DNA of 64,000 bases, taken from positions 496,001 to 560,000 of the forward strand of contig JACTVC010000012.1 in NCBI GenBank assembly GCA_018417955.1, in the 5' to 3' direction. Positions 40,851-52,169 of this stretch are shown here, in pieces (position 1 is the stretch's first letter; each line of letters opens with the position of its first letter). Origin of the DNA: Laccaria trichodermophora. Its lineage: Eukaryota; Basidiomycota; Agaricomycetes; Agaricales; Hydnangiaceae. A program made the position numbers and the translations under genes. The notes below the pieces were generated by a model. It searched no databases, had not been told where the DNA came from, and was given only the letters and a program-made list of their open reading frames with translations.

Positions 40851-42560
40851 ATGAGAGGGTCAAATGCAACATCGACTCACGGCCTGCCGTGTTTAAAGCT
40901 GGGAGGTCGAATTGAAGTCCTGAATTGAGTTGCAAATATGAGATCAAGAAAAATAAGACCTGCTCACCAGAGTCGAAATGTCTGAACGCGAAGTACCCAA
41001 TTAAAAAGCAGACGCAACCAACCGCCGCTTCACCGTTGTCAGCGGTGCCACGTCCGGTGAGACGATGCCAGAGACCTTCGAAAAGGCCCCCAACAACCAT
41101 CCAGGTGTGCAATCACGCATCTGCCTGCCCACGCCCCCGTGAAGGAGCGATTTTCCACACCCGGATAACACCAGTATCCAGGATGCTTTAGGACATGTGT
41201 GGCGCAGCGATTGGTTGTTCTGCCAATGAAAGGGTACCCGCCAATCATAACTTGCTTGTGAAAGAACGAGCTGGGAGCCTCGAAGGAAGCTTGTGAGATG
41301 GCTGACAAAAGGACAAAATAGAAATAGAGCTTACAATAAGGGAATAGGCTACGCCGCTCAGTTGAAATCGCCACGCCTGGAAAAAAAATCGCCCTCGTAA
41401 AACTGCCGCAATAGATTGACGGTAAAGGCAACAATCTAGGAAAGAAGGGTTGACGACTCACCAATATTTGAAAGCACCGCGCGTCGACGAGGCCCAACCA
41501 GCTGCAAGACAGACAAAGCCACTTCTGCACCATGTTGAAACGATGTCAACCTTCATCCAGTGGCAGTCCTGGCAGATGGTGTGTCACTCCGGCCCCCTGA
41601 CGGGAGGGCCACGCCAGCACCCCAATGCTTGAGTCGATTACACACCCAAGCAAGGAATGCGGCTACTTTACTACGCTTAGGCTCGAGGCCACCACGCAAT
41701 AGGAGATGTAACCATGGCGATATCTGACTTGGCAACGGGAACGGGTGACTCGCCTAGGCTGCAGCTGGCTGCAACGTGTTGAGGGCTTGAGCTGCGCTAG
41801 TGTTCGAGTTTGAAACGCTGTTGACTTGGCGATGTGTTGTATAGATGATTGAGACTGTGTAACGTTAGGCGTGAGTACTTGAGTGGCTGACATAGAGAAT
41901 TAATGTGCGTAGAAGCTGGCCAGATAGCGTGGCGTACATGCTGTGCGTGAGCGACTCGCCTAGGCTGTAGCGTGTTGAGGGCTTGAGCAGCGTTGGTAGG
42001 GTTGGTATTCGAGTTTGAAATGCTGTTAACTTGGCGAGATGGCGTAAATACTGTTGGGATTGCGTATCATCGGGCGTTGGTGGCTGACATAGAGAATGAG
42101 CATGCCTAAACGCTGGTAAAATAGCGTGGCGTACTAGGCGTGAACAGTGGCAGGATTGGGTGACCCGCCCAGGCTGCAACGCGTTGAGGGAGATGACGTA
42201 GATCTGTTGAGATCGCATAGCGTTAGGCGTGAGTGGCTGACATAAAGAGTTAGCGTGCATAGAAGCCGGCGAGATAGCGTGGCGTACATACTAGTCGTGA
42301 GCAGTGGCTCGAGGAGGCGAACATTGCCAAGGCCGGAAGGGAGAACTGAAAGACGAAAGGCGTTTGCTCAATAGAGGAAGATGATTCAAACAAGGCGGGA
42401 GCCAGTCAAGAGAGGTGATGTGGTGGTTTGAGTACAAGCAATGGATTAGATTGCTCAACAGCTCTCCTGGTTATTTATAGCCGCGTGCGTATTTGGTTGA
42501 GTGTGTACACCAGTTCTGGTCGCCAAACATTGGCCAAACATACTGTCATTAAATTTCGTT
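40850..42560 (+). repeat. Unclassified dispersed repeat, copy A
   Basis: Strong similarity to copies at 14690-16095 (same orientation), 52170-53400 and 63190-64000 (opposite). Blocks: 41025-41265, 41455-41760 and 42295-42560. Inside, a unit GGCTGACATAGAGAATTA..AGAAGCTGGCGAGATAGCGT is repeated near 41884, 42070 and 42234 (spacing 186 and 164). On the minus strand a TATA-like CTATAAATAA lies at about 42471-42480, so the element may be transcribed leftward. No transposase or polymerase is seen. Confidence 0.82.
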
Positions 42561-43086
42561 GTCACTGTGGGCGTCGTCTGCAACCACCCTCGAACAAAGC
42601 ACAAAATATGGCCTGGACGACAGACAGCAGACCAGTTAAATTAATTCGAAAAAGGCAAACAGGAAACAGTCATACTCAACCTCAAATCCATCTACACAAG
42701 TATGTACCTGTTCGCAAGAAGAAAAAAAGCAAATTATCTTGTTCTTTATAGTCCACTCTATATAGCAAGTGCTACGATATACAAAGGGGGGGGGGGCGAT
42801 GAGACGATAACTGATCATGGAAAGTAAAAGTAGTAGGAAACAAAAAAGGGATGTCTTAGTTTTGTGAAAGAAAACACGTTGGAGTTTTTCGAGTAGAAAT
42901 GCATGGATGAGAAAACTGTGTGTGACTCGGAACTATTACTTACTACGATGACGACGAGAGAGGGAAGGGAAGTGGAAAACAAGTGGTAAAGAGCGAGGGT
43001 TGGTCCAAGTTATTGAGATGGATCATGGATGGCTTGGGCGGGATGTGCAAGTGAAATGCGAAACAAATACGAACGAAGGAAAGCAA

Positions 43087-46000
43087 TCAAGCGCCTGAAG
43101 TCAAGGGCGAGTGTATGGGCGATGTCCCATCCGTCGAAACACCCTAAAAAAAGTGATAAGAAACGCATTGAAGAAAAAGGAAAGCCAAGCAAAAACATAC
43201 CGGCGTCCGACAAGCAGGACAATTATTTCTACCAGTATGCAACCACTTGTCAACGCAAGATTTATGGAACGCATGTCGGCAGGTCATGACACGGATATCA
43301 TCTTCAGGTTCATACTCATCAAGACAGATCAAGCACTGCATATAATAAAAAGAAGGCATCAGCAACGCGAACGTCAATAAACCCATACAACTCACCCGCT
43401 CAATGCAATTCGACGCCACCCTCCCCTCCTTCTCTCTCGCCACAAGCAGGTCAGGCTTGATGATCTCCAAACCCGAATTATCAATATCCTCCTTACTCGC
43501 AGTCGGAGGCTTCGTTTGACCCAACAAGTCCGCAAGCTCCCTAAATCATCATCAGCACATACACGAAAATAGAATAAGAGAAGGGGACATACAACAACGC
43601 CTCGAAAGATTCCATATTATCCGGACCACCAGTGACGATGCTATGATCAGGGGGGTAATACCCTTCAACAACAAAACCCGCTCATCAGCACCACTTCACG
43701 TCAAGCTAACAAAAACAGAAAAGACATACCACCAATAACATAGATCAAGAAAGTCCTCGATCCCGGTCCCCCAATAACCACATGCGGTCCTTCCCCATTC
43801 CCACCAGCACCTCCACCACCAGGACCATCAACCGACGAATTCCGCCTCGAGTTCCCAGGTCGCAAGTTCCTAATCGCAGCAGCCGCACGAGATTGCCATC
43901 CTCTTGATCGTCTATTTTCACGAGTGGCCCCAGAAGGAGTGGTTTGTGATGCGCGGTGGTGATGATGAGACGGTCGTTCGTTATCATGGTTCTGGTTCCC
44001 AAACCCATCAAAATCTTCGTCCTCAGCGACACTCTCCGTCTCAGTAGACCCAGAAGCGAAGGATGGTGGTGGTGGTTCAGATGTATCCACGTCTCTTTGG
44101 GTGTTCGCGGTATTGGTGTGTTCACCGTGACGATGCCCATGTTCATGTCCATCATGAAAGCCAACCTCGCCGCCATCATACCCACCAGCCAACGGGCGGA
44201 CAGACTGTAACCCCACAACAATGACGGGTACCACAATGTTGTTGGTGTTGCTCGGCTGTTGGTTTTGGTTGCCCTCCGAAGTAGTGGCCGTCTCATTGTT
44301 GGAGTTGTTCGCAGGATCCGCGCTCGTTCCCGTGCTCGCCTGGGCGTCAGTGTTCGACCCAGATCCTGATCCTCCTGCATGTCCAACGGCAACACCAGCA
44401 GCACGAGGAGAAACAATAGGCGGGAACCGATAAAGCCTCCACCAATTGATCCGTCCCTCCGCATCGATCCTCCCCGATCCCATGGTTGGGCTCGTGGTGG
44501 TGGGGGGCGGTGGTTGGTCCGTGTTCGTGTTCGTAGTTGGGTTGATACTTTGTGCGGGTCGTTCCGTTCTGGCGTTAGGTGATGTCGAGCTTGGTTGTGT
44601 GCGTCGGTAGACATCTAGCCAACGTCAAAGATCCACTTCCAGATTAAATGAAAAGACAACTCACCTCCATCCTCATCACTCTCTTCATCAGGCTCAGACT
44701 CCGTATCCGAAACAGCTTGCAACGGCGGCATCTCATCGTCATCGCCATCATCATCTTGATGTAACGGCGTATCCGAAGTTAGCCGTATAGATGTCCCCGA
44801 CATGGAAGCTGGGTTGGTGGGCAGCGGCGCATCATCATCCCGACGGTCCCCAGACAACGCCCCCGATCCAGAAGCAGTCTCCCAAACAACAGACTCCAAC
44901 GATTCGGACGAGATAGAGATAAGAGGGGGCATCTGCTGGTCGTGTTCCCTGCTCCCCTCTGCCCTATCTCTATCCTCCTCATCACCATCGCGATCATCAT
45001 GATCACCCGCCCGCACACCACCACCACCACTTCCCCCACCCGTCAAGGCAGTCCTCAAATCAGCCTGCAAATCAAACAAAAACCGCTCAAACGACCCCTC
45101 CGCAGGCAATTCTTGTGCTTCCCCCGCTCCTCCTTCTCCTCCCTCATTTCCATTTGCCCCAGCATTATTATTTGAAGGAACGACCCCTCCCAACCCATTC
45201 AACCCCAATCCAACATTAAACGCCCTAGCCATCTCAGCTAACATCAATTCTCGAGTATCCGTGGGAACGGCGGGGATAGGCGGCTGTTGTTGTTGAGGCT
45301 GCTGGTCTTGCTCCACCGCCATTGCTAGTGATGGTGGATCGCCAGAAGTGGAAGTGGAAGGAGCAGGTGTGTCGGTGGTAGATGGCGGTGATGTGGGCCT
45401 AAGCCCTAGTCGTTCCCTTATAGTTCCCCAAGCTTGACGCATCCGCTCTGCACGTGTGTCATGCCCTATTCCAAGACCTAGTCCTGCATCTGGGGTGGGT
45501 GAAGTAGGTCGAGAGGAGAAAGATGGGAATGTGTTGGTGGTGTTGTTGGTGGTGGCGGGCGCAGTTCCTGGAGGTGCAAGACCAGAAGAAAGGATGGGTT
45601 CAGAGGATCCGGTGAGTAAGGAGGCAGCTGTGGCTGCTGCCGCCACGCTGTATATAAATAAGAAAGTAATTAGTTAGTTATATGCTGCCTGACTTTTGTA
45701 TAATCGTTTGTAAACGTACCTCAGCAGCGTACCAAGAACATCAATACTACTAGAAGAAATCGTCGGAACCCTATCCGCTTCGGGCTCTGTTGTGGATTGT
45801 TGCTGTGGGGGAGGAAGAGAGGACGAGTCCGCAGCAGCAGCCGGCTCGTTCATATCAGGCGTGGTCAAGGCAGTGTCGACCGATATACCGGATTCTGGTG
45901 TAGATGGTGTCGGGGAGTCATTGGGAGCCGCGCTTGGGCGTAGGAGAGTCGAGAGCCTGTTCCTTGTCCTGCTGGAGCTTCTTTCGGTGTTTGTTGTGGG

Positions 46001-46798
46001 TGGGGGTGCGAGATTGGTATTGTTGTTTTCTGCAGGTTGAGACGGTGTGGGCGGCGTGCGGGCAACATCGGTGGTGTGCACGATGCCCTGGACTACTACG
46101 AGAGTGCCAGGGGGTGGGAATTGCTGTCGTGTGGCGGGGGTGTTGGGCTGCGCTGCAGTCGTCGGAGCTACTATCGGAGGCGGCAGTGGGGGGTCATCAT
46201 TCGTCACCGTCGTCGTGGGCACCTCTGTTTCATGCAAGCTCTCCACCTCTTCGGGTACCATCTCCACTTGCTCTTCCTCCTGCTCCTCCTCCTCCGCATT
46301 CACCCCTTCTTCCGCCGCGGCGACAGGATTGGAACCCGATGGTGCTTCTGCACTATCATCCGGCCACCCTTGTTCTTCCTGCGATTCATCATTTGCTTCG
46401 GGTTGTTCCGGCTGTTTGCCGTTCTCAGAACGAGGAGTGGATGGTCCGGCTGTCGCTGACGAGGAGGATACATCAGTGGCCGACGATGACGCTGGGAGTG
46501 GTGGGGTAAAGTCTAGAGGTGGAGCTTTGGACCATCGTCGCCTTGATCTCCTAGCATTTTCTGGGTTTGTAGCTGTACTGCCAACCCTGCTTCGTGGTTT
46601 GAGGATGTTGAGGAAGCTTCTGCGGGCAGAAGAGCGCTGGGAGGCAGTGGTGCCGTGTTCGACGGGAGTTGCAGTAATGTCAGAGTGTGTATCATCAGTA
46701 CTGGCGCCTGCGGCAGCATTGGTGATAGCAGTCTGTTGTTGTTGTGTAGCAACTTCATTCTGTGGAGAACGACGAAGCCTTGAGGTGTTTTGGCCCAT
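43087..46798 (-). CDS. RING-H2 E3 ubiquitin ligase candidate (copy A), N-myristoylation signal
   Basis: The start is chosen at 46798 (MGQNTSRLRRSP), an N-myristoylation consensus, although the frame is open further upstream. Exon 1 is long, low-complexity and acidic. Introns follow at about 45647-45718 and 44618-44664, then exons with MGSGRIDAEGRINWWRLYRF, VGLQSVRPLAGGYDGGEVGF and SRTFLIYVIGG, then GYYPPDHSIVTGG. The RING-H2 domain near the C terminus is CLICLDEYEPEDDIRVMTC, RHAFHKSCVDKWLHTGRNNC, PAC, with all eight zinc ligands. The last exon reads GVSTDGTSPIHSPLTSGA, stop at 43087-43089. It probably ubiquitinates substrates at membranes; the substrate is unknown. A decayed second copy lies at 60.9-62.7 kb. 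Confidence 0.85.
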
Positions 46799-47809
46799 AC
46801 GAGTGGTTGGGTGATTGGCTGATAATATGGTACAGTAGCTGGTGCTGAACAGAATTAAATGAAATGGTAATGAAGGGAGCTCGTCGTTTGCAACGATGCT
46901 CAGGATGGTCTTGTGTTGTGGTGGTGGTTGAGGAACAAGTCGTGGACGCCGTAGTAAACGATGAGCCACAGATTAGTAACACCACACACACGTGACAACT
47001 GCCTTGAAATAACACCAATGAATCATACCCTGCCCTCCATGCCTCTGAATATTACTCAACTCGCAGTAGAAGGAAATATATTGCCAACATACGCAGACGG
47101 GTCCTCAAGAATCGACGAACAATACACGTTCAACACTACCTAGGCTTGACCTAGGCCGAAATGGAAGGTCTCTACTTATTGTGGTTAGCAGTTTTTCACA
47201 AAAGCGTGAGATCAGCTCACCTTTTTCTCAGAGAAATTTTGAAAACTAGATGCAGAACCCTAGACATCTCTGCGAATTTTCCTGACTTCGCCTCGCTCTG
47301 CACAAAACAAGAAGCTGGCGCAAGTGATGCAACCCTCGCTCCATCAGACCCATTTGAGGTACTTACTTAGAGAACATTGTAGCACGCCATGCTGTGCACC
47401 ATCGAGCGCCCTAGGTCATGATGGATCATGACACGGAATTGCACCAAATGCGGTTGTTTGTTCAACTTCAAGACAAGGGGAAGACTGAGCATTTTGCAGA
47501 GGTGTCTAGGTTTTGCGTGTATCTGGAAGGGTATCGCTGAATATTAAAGCAACTCCTCACAACGGCCAGGATAATTCCAGCGACCAACCAAGTACATAGA
47601 GTTTGCGAACCATTTTAAATTTTTAGCATGTCAGGAACACGGTGACGTACATACTCCAGACTCCACCCTCACCTCGCCCAGAAAAACCTGGCGGAGTATT
47701 GCTGAAAAAAAGGCATAGTCGTGACTGCCTATTGCCCAATAGGCAACCTTACCTTGAAACAAGGAATAAACTCGTGCATGCAGGCCGCGATACTGTGCAC
47801 AATGATCCT
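46799..47809. other. Intergenic, RING copy A upstream region
   Basis: The open frame upstream of the chosen RING start (46798-46969) looks like 5' leader. Beyond it I see no gene until the aldo-keto reductase relic. Confidence 0.4.
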
Positions 47810-47960
47810 GGAGTCGCATGCAAGTACAACGTGTCGCCTACACAAGTTACATTGGCGTGGCACATTGATCGAGGAATACTTGCCATCCCGAGGAGTGCAA
47901 GTGAAGTGAGGCAGAAGGAAAATTTGAGCCTAAGTCCAGCGACTCTGATGGTTTGGCGTA
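47810..47960 (+). pseudogene. Aldo-keto reductase fragment
   Basis: About 45 residues match the conserved C-terminal part of aldo-keto reductases: YNVSPTQVTLAWHIDRGILA followed by IPRSASEVRQKENLSL. No start, catalytic Tyr region or proper 3' end can be found around it. It is a relic, flanked by unrelated sequence. Confidence 0.72.
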
Positions 47961-48313
47961 TATTGATGGGGGCTAACCTAACTCACGACATTGGAGAAAG
48001 ATCAGTCATTTGGACAAGAAGGAAAGAATCATAGAGGCCGATTCGCATAGTCAAGTTCTGGGCTGGACCTACGAGCAGCTTGAATGGTAAACACACCAAT
48101 AGACGGTCCAAGTATGCATAGATTTCCGCAAGAACTTAAGAATAATTTATAGCTGGGCGCGTTTTCGTTCGCCATGTGTTCCTGTCCCTTTACATTACCC
48201 CCCTAGTGCTCTAAAATAGGTAGAATAACAATACGACTTCAGGGAGGAAATGTTAGCACACCCTGTCCAGTTCCTCGTACAACGAGAAACTCACAAAGAA
48301 AGCAAATGAACCT

Positions 48314-48837
48314 CTATCTCCTCTTCCCCTTCCTCTTCTTCGGCCCCGTCAACGACTCCGGCAACCACTCATTCACAGGTTCCGTTGGCGGTGGGGTGGG
48401 GGACAATTTCGGCCTATCATCCCTCTCTTCTATAATTCGGGGTACATACGGCGTTTTCTGTTCTTCTTCTTGCGCTTTCGCAGCGGCAGCAGCGATCTCC
48501 TCCGGGCTTACTTTTTCCCCTCTTCGAAGGCGAGCCGCGATCTCCGGGGTAACGCGTAGTTGGCGGACGTTGGTTTGGAACCCAGGTGCTAGAGACCCCT
48601 TACCGCTTTAACAAGTGAATTGGTGCTCAAGAAGATGATACTCACCGCCTTTCCCGATTCCATGAACCCGTAGCCTATACCACTTGCGCGCAAAGTAGGC
48701 GGAGAGGAGTAACACCGGAGGAATGCTGTCGAGTAGTCGAGGTAAATATGCTTCTGGAAGCGTAGTAAAACATCGACGTACACAACCCAGAGCATCGATG
48801 GGTAATCATCGACACCCCGTAGTGTCGAAGAAGACAT
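48314..48837 (-). CDS. Small single-pass membrane protein, unknown function
   Basis: Assembled from three exons: ATG at 48837 (MSSSTLRGVDDYPSMLWVV); an intron with donor gtacgt and acceptor cgacag; then IPPVLLLSAYFARKWYRLRV, HGIGKG. A second intron (gtgagta..ctctag) is followed by APGFQTNVRQLRVTPEIAAR, LRRGEKVSPEEIAAAAAKAQ and an end NEWLPESLTGPKKRKGKRR. The product has about 135 residues: one hydrophobic segment, a helical middle and a Lys/Arg-rich C terminus. Family not recognised. It is divergent from FIST copy B with only 67 bp between the two ATGs. Confidence 0.75.
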
Positions 48838-48904
48838 TATGAGGTTGTTGCTGCCGCCGTGATGAACGTCGTCCAACAAGAAATTTACGCTCACGTGGCA
48901 TCAA
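48838..48904. promoter_or_regulatory. Compact bidirectional promoter
   Basis: 67 bp between divergent ATGs. Contains TTACGCTCACGTGGCA with a CACGTG E-box. The same 16 bp precede the ATG of FIST copy A, where the divergent neighbour is absent. Confidence 0.6.
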
Positions 48905-50377
48905 ATGACAGCTCTCCACCTAAGCACCATCTTTCCCCGCTCCCCATCCTCTCTACAAAGCTACATCGCCAAACTCAGCAAGGTATATAGCGGGCACGGG
49001 CACACCTTCATCTTCGCTCTTTCCGCCCATTTCGATGCGCCCTCGGACCTCGGCAAGTCGGTTGAAAGTTTGACGAATTTCATTGGCGATGGAGGACAAA
49101 CTGTTGGATGCCTTTCAAGTCCGTTCAACGGCGTGACTCCAACCCGACCTTTGTCGTGCTCTTTTGGCGTATTCGAATCTCCAGCAGCTACCACGTTTCG
49201 GTCTGTTATTCCTGGAAAGGCGGAGGTGCAAGTAGGACGGTGGTTTTCGTTCAGGAAAAAGGAGGAAGAGCCTGAGGGGGTATCGACGATTACTGAAGGC
49301 GATTATGAAGAAGGTGTGGATTGGGAGAATGTTTGGGATAGAAGTACGCAGGCTACGTCTCTTCCAGAGGATTTGCAGAAATTAGAGTGCGTTGGTCCCT
49401 ACTCGCCACTTCGTGACATCGCTCACAAGTCTTCGCAGCTCCAACACAGTCAACTCTGTGATTTATTTTACTGATACCGCGCCAGAAGGCCTTTGTAATT
49501 CTCTCCATCTCTTACCCAGTGCAACAAAGGTGAGTTCCAGGTTCAAATATGCTGCCAGTCGTTGACCGTTTCCCAGCTAGGGCTTATCGGCACCCCGACT
49601 CCCTTTATTACCGGACGGCCAGTGACTCTTTTTCACAATGGGAAAATTCACGGCTCTGGAGCGGTTGGAGTCGCTCTCTCATCAGGAAAGGCTGCCCGCG
49701 TCGATTACCTTGGTGTGAAAACACTCTCCAAGCCTATGACGATAACAAGGTACTCCCTTTTTATGAATCCCATGGTGTACTTGAAGTAGCTCAAGATTGT
49801 ACTAGCTGCGAGGGCAACTTGGTCAACACCATCAACAACGATAATCCTACAAAGCTTCTTCTGTCTGATATCCGCAAAGCCGGGCTAGACGGGAGCGGCA
49901 TTGAACGGTATTCACTTGGTGTTGTCCTTCCCGACGAAAAAATAGGACGAACCTATCGGATTACAGCGGGCGACCCTTCTCGAGGGAGCCTTTCCCTTGA
50001 CTGGCAGAGAGCTCCGGATCCTGGGACACTCGTACAAGTGAGTTTGTCCTATCACGAATTATACGAGTAAGCCTCATTACGGACATATATAGTTCCTTCA
50101 CCGCCCCGAATCAGCAACGATTGAGCTTCCTCAGAACCTATTCTCGCCAACAACCTCAACTCTGGGATTTTTGTCAGTATCCGATTCTCCTTCTCAAGGA
50201 GAATTTCAAGATCATGATGATGATATTATTCTGAGCGACACATTCTTGGCGGCGAGCGACAAGGGGGTCGTTTTGAGTCCCGCTTTAGATAATGTGAAGA
50301 CTCGGGAGGACGCTTGGGTTTGTTCCCTCCCGGGTGGTTTGGCGACGCTCGATATGGCACCGGGTGTTCATCGGTAA
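48905..50377 (+). CDS. FIST-domain protein, copy B (intact)
   Basis: Intact counterpart of the split gene at 26.2/38.9 kb. Start 48905: MTALHLSTIFPRSPSSLQSY, HTFIFALSAHFDAPSDLGKS, TVGCLSSPFNG, VQVGRWFSFRKKEEEPEGVS. Introns at about 49386-49429, 49531-49577, a 60-nt one near 49752 (gtactcc..tactag) and one near 50036-50098. The C-terminal FIST part has LGLIGTPTPFITGRPVTLFH, HGSGAVGVALSSGKAARVDY, CEGNLVNTINNDNPTKLLLS, RYSLGVVLPDEKIGRTYRIT and an end GGLATLDMAPGVHR. FIST domains are thought to sense small ligands such as amino acids; in fungi the role is open. No frame lesion found. Homology to copy A runs to about 50640. Confidence 0.87.
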
Positions 50378-50755
50378 TCCTATTTGGTATGCCGCCACCT
50401 CAAATTGGAGGCCCGAATACTGAGGCTGGTAGAAGACATGTATGACCTGCGAATACTTAGAATACCATTCGTTTCATATATGTAAAATGCAACTTGCGTT
50501 TACCACAGAACAATATAAATATCTTCAAGATTCGCCGTCAAGTTCGTTCTCGTACATCGGATCTGGAAAGCCAGCTCTTTCATTTTCCCTATGGCAATGC
50601 TTTTTAATTGAGGAGCGGAGAATGTCGTTGGAATTCTACCTCCGATACAACTCCGATAATTATGTCATTCGGATCACTTCCTCTTCTCTTTTATCTATAG
50701 CTAAGCGTCACATACGCAGACTTGTCTCCTTGTATACGGTCCCCAGAGCCGTCGT

Positions 50756-52078
50756 TTGGATACCAGGAAGACACCGATGCATTCAGCACAGTTCGCGCTG
50801 ACCAATCTGACCAGTTGGCAGGTTGGCGGCATCGAGGAGCCTATTCATGGGCAGGCAGACTTGTCCTGGGCGAACGTCGCAATGGCGATGGGTTTCATCG
50901 TATTCAATGTCGGCGTCTCGACAGTATGTCACCTTGGAGTAGGTGTGTCGTTGATGGTCGCCGCTTTGAGGTGTGTTGGCCAGTTGGCGGTTGTCGCAAC
51001 ACTCTTGCAAAAAGTGTTCGAGACACGTAGTCCTTGGCTTGTTGCGCTCATTTCATGTGAGTGCGCATTTACAGATCTTTTTAGCTGAATTTAGAAGTTC
51101 TCTGGCAGTCATCTTGAATTTTCTGGGGACATTTGAGACAGGCAAGTCATCAGATGAGGCCTGAGCTCATCGCAGCTAACGACGAACCTAGTTGTCAATA
51201 AATCAAAGCGTCGTTTCAAACATATGGTGCGTACTATTTGTTTTGGAAGAACAAAATAAAGAACTTCATTCACTCCTTAGTTCCCTGCCGTGTTATTTGC
51301 TATGCTGGGTTCAACTATCCCCATTTCCATTCTCGGAACGAACTTCGCCATGTCCGTAGATCCCTTCTGGACTCCAATACAATACAGTAAGTCATCCCAT
51401 CAGCTAGTATTTCATTCATAATTTAACTTGCTTTACAGTTCCCATCGTTGGAATGCTCTGCGGAGCCACAATAACCGGTGTTGTCGTCTCCGTTTCTTAT
51501 CTCCTCAAGGAACTGAGGTGCGAGACCACCACAACGTCTGGGTTTCTAAAACTCATCCAGCGTTACAGGGAAAACCGAGACAAAGTCGAAATATTTTTGG
51601 CATTTGGTGCTACTAGGATGGAAGCATGCCGACCAATTATCATCGAGGTGCTGAGATTGGCCCTAACGCCTTCAATCAATAGCATGAGGTTTCTTGATTC
51701 TCAGATGTACTGCCTCGCTTTTTCTAACACCTACACCACAGTGTACTCGGAATTATTGCCATTCCCGGAATGATGACGGGCGCCATTCTCGGAGGTTCTT
51801 CTGTTCAGCAAGCCGCAAAATTACAAATGATTATCATGTTCATGATCACCGCCAGCACGACTCTAGCGTCATTCTTTGTCACCTTCGCCGTCATTCTCGT
51901 AGTTGTCGATGCCGAGCATAGGATACGCAGCGACCGCATCTATGATGGGAAGCATGGGCTTTGGACGCTTAACGGGTGGAGTTTCAAGAAAATTTGGGAG
52001 AGATTGCGGTGTACTTTTCGAAAAAACAATGAGGCTACCAGACAGCTGGACTCGGAGCAGAGTTCCCTGTTGGGATAA
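50756..52078 (+). CDS. UPF0014/FetB-like membrane permease
   Basis: Family of ABC-type permease subunits (bacterial FetB iron exporter, plant ALS3/STAR2). Start 50756 (MDTRKTPMHSAQFALTNLTS). Motifs in order: LSWANVAMAMGFIVFNVGVS, GVGVSLMVAALRCVGQLAVV, ATLLQKVFETRSPW, LNFLGTFET, VNKSKRRFKHM, AMLGSTIPVSILGTNFAMSV-type exon near 51300, IPIVGMLCGATITGVVVSVS, ENRDKVEIFLAFGATRMEAC, RPIIIEVLRLALTPSINSM, VLGIIAIPGMMTGAILGGSS and VDAEHRIRSDRI, ending at 52078. Six or seven short introns. About seven transmembrane segments expected. No ATPase partner gene is next to it. Likely role is metal or small-solute export, by family inference. Confidence 0.9.
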
Positions 52079-52169
52079 ACAGGTTTTGTACCTACGTTAT
52101 TGCCCTTGACGTTTAGAATCTGTGTACTGGATTCATTTATAACTTTCAACAGGCGACTTATCACGCAGT

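Noticed and set aside
45792..46814. Long plus-strand frames opposite RING exon 1 (201 and 255 residues)
   Set aside because: They are antisense to a low-complexity coding exon whose protein and splice sites are convincing; composition mirrors that exon.
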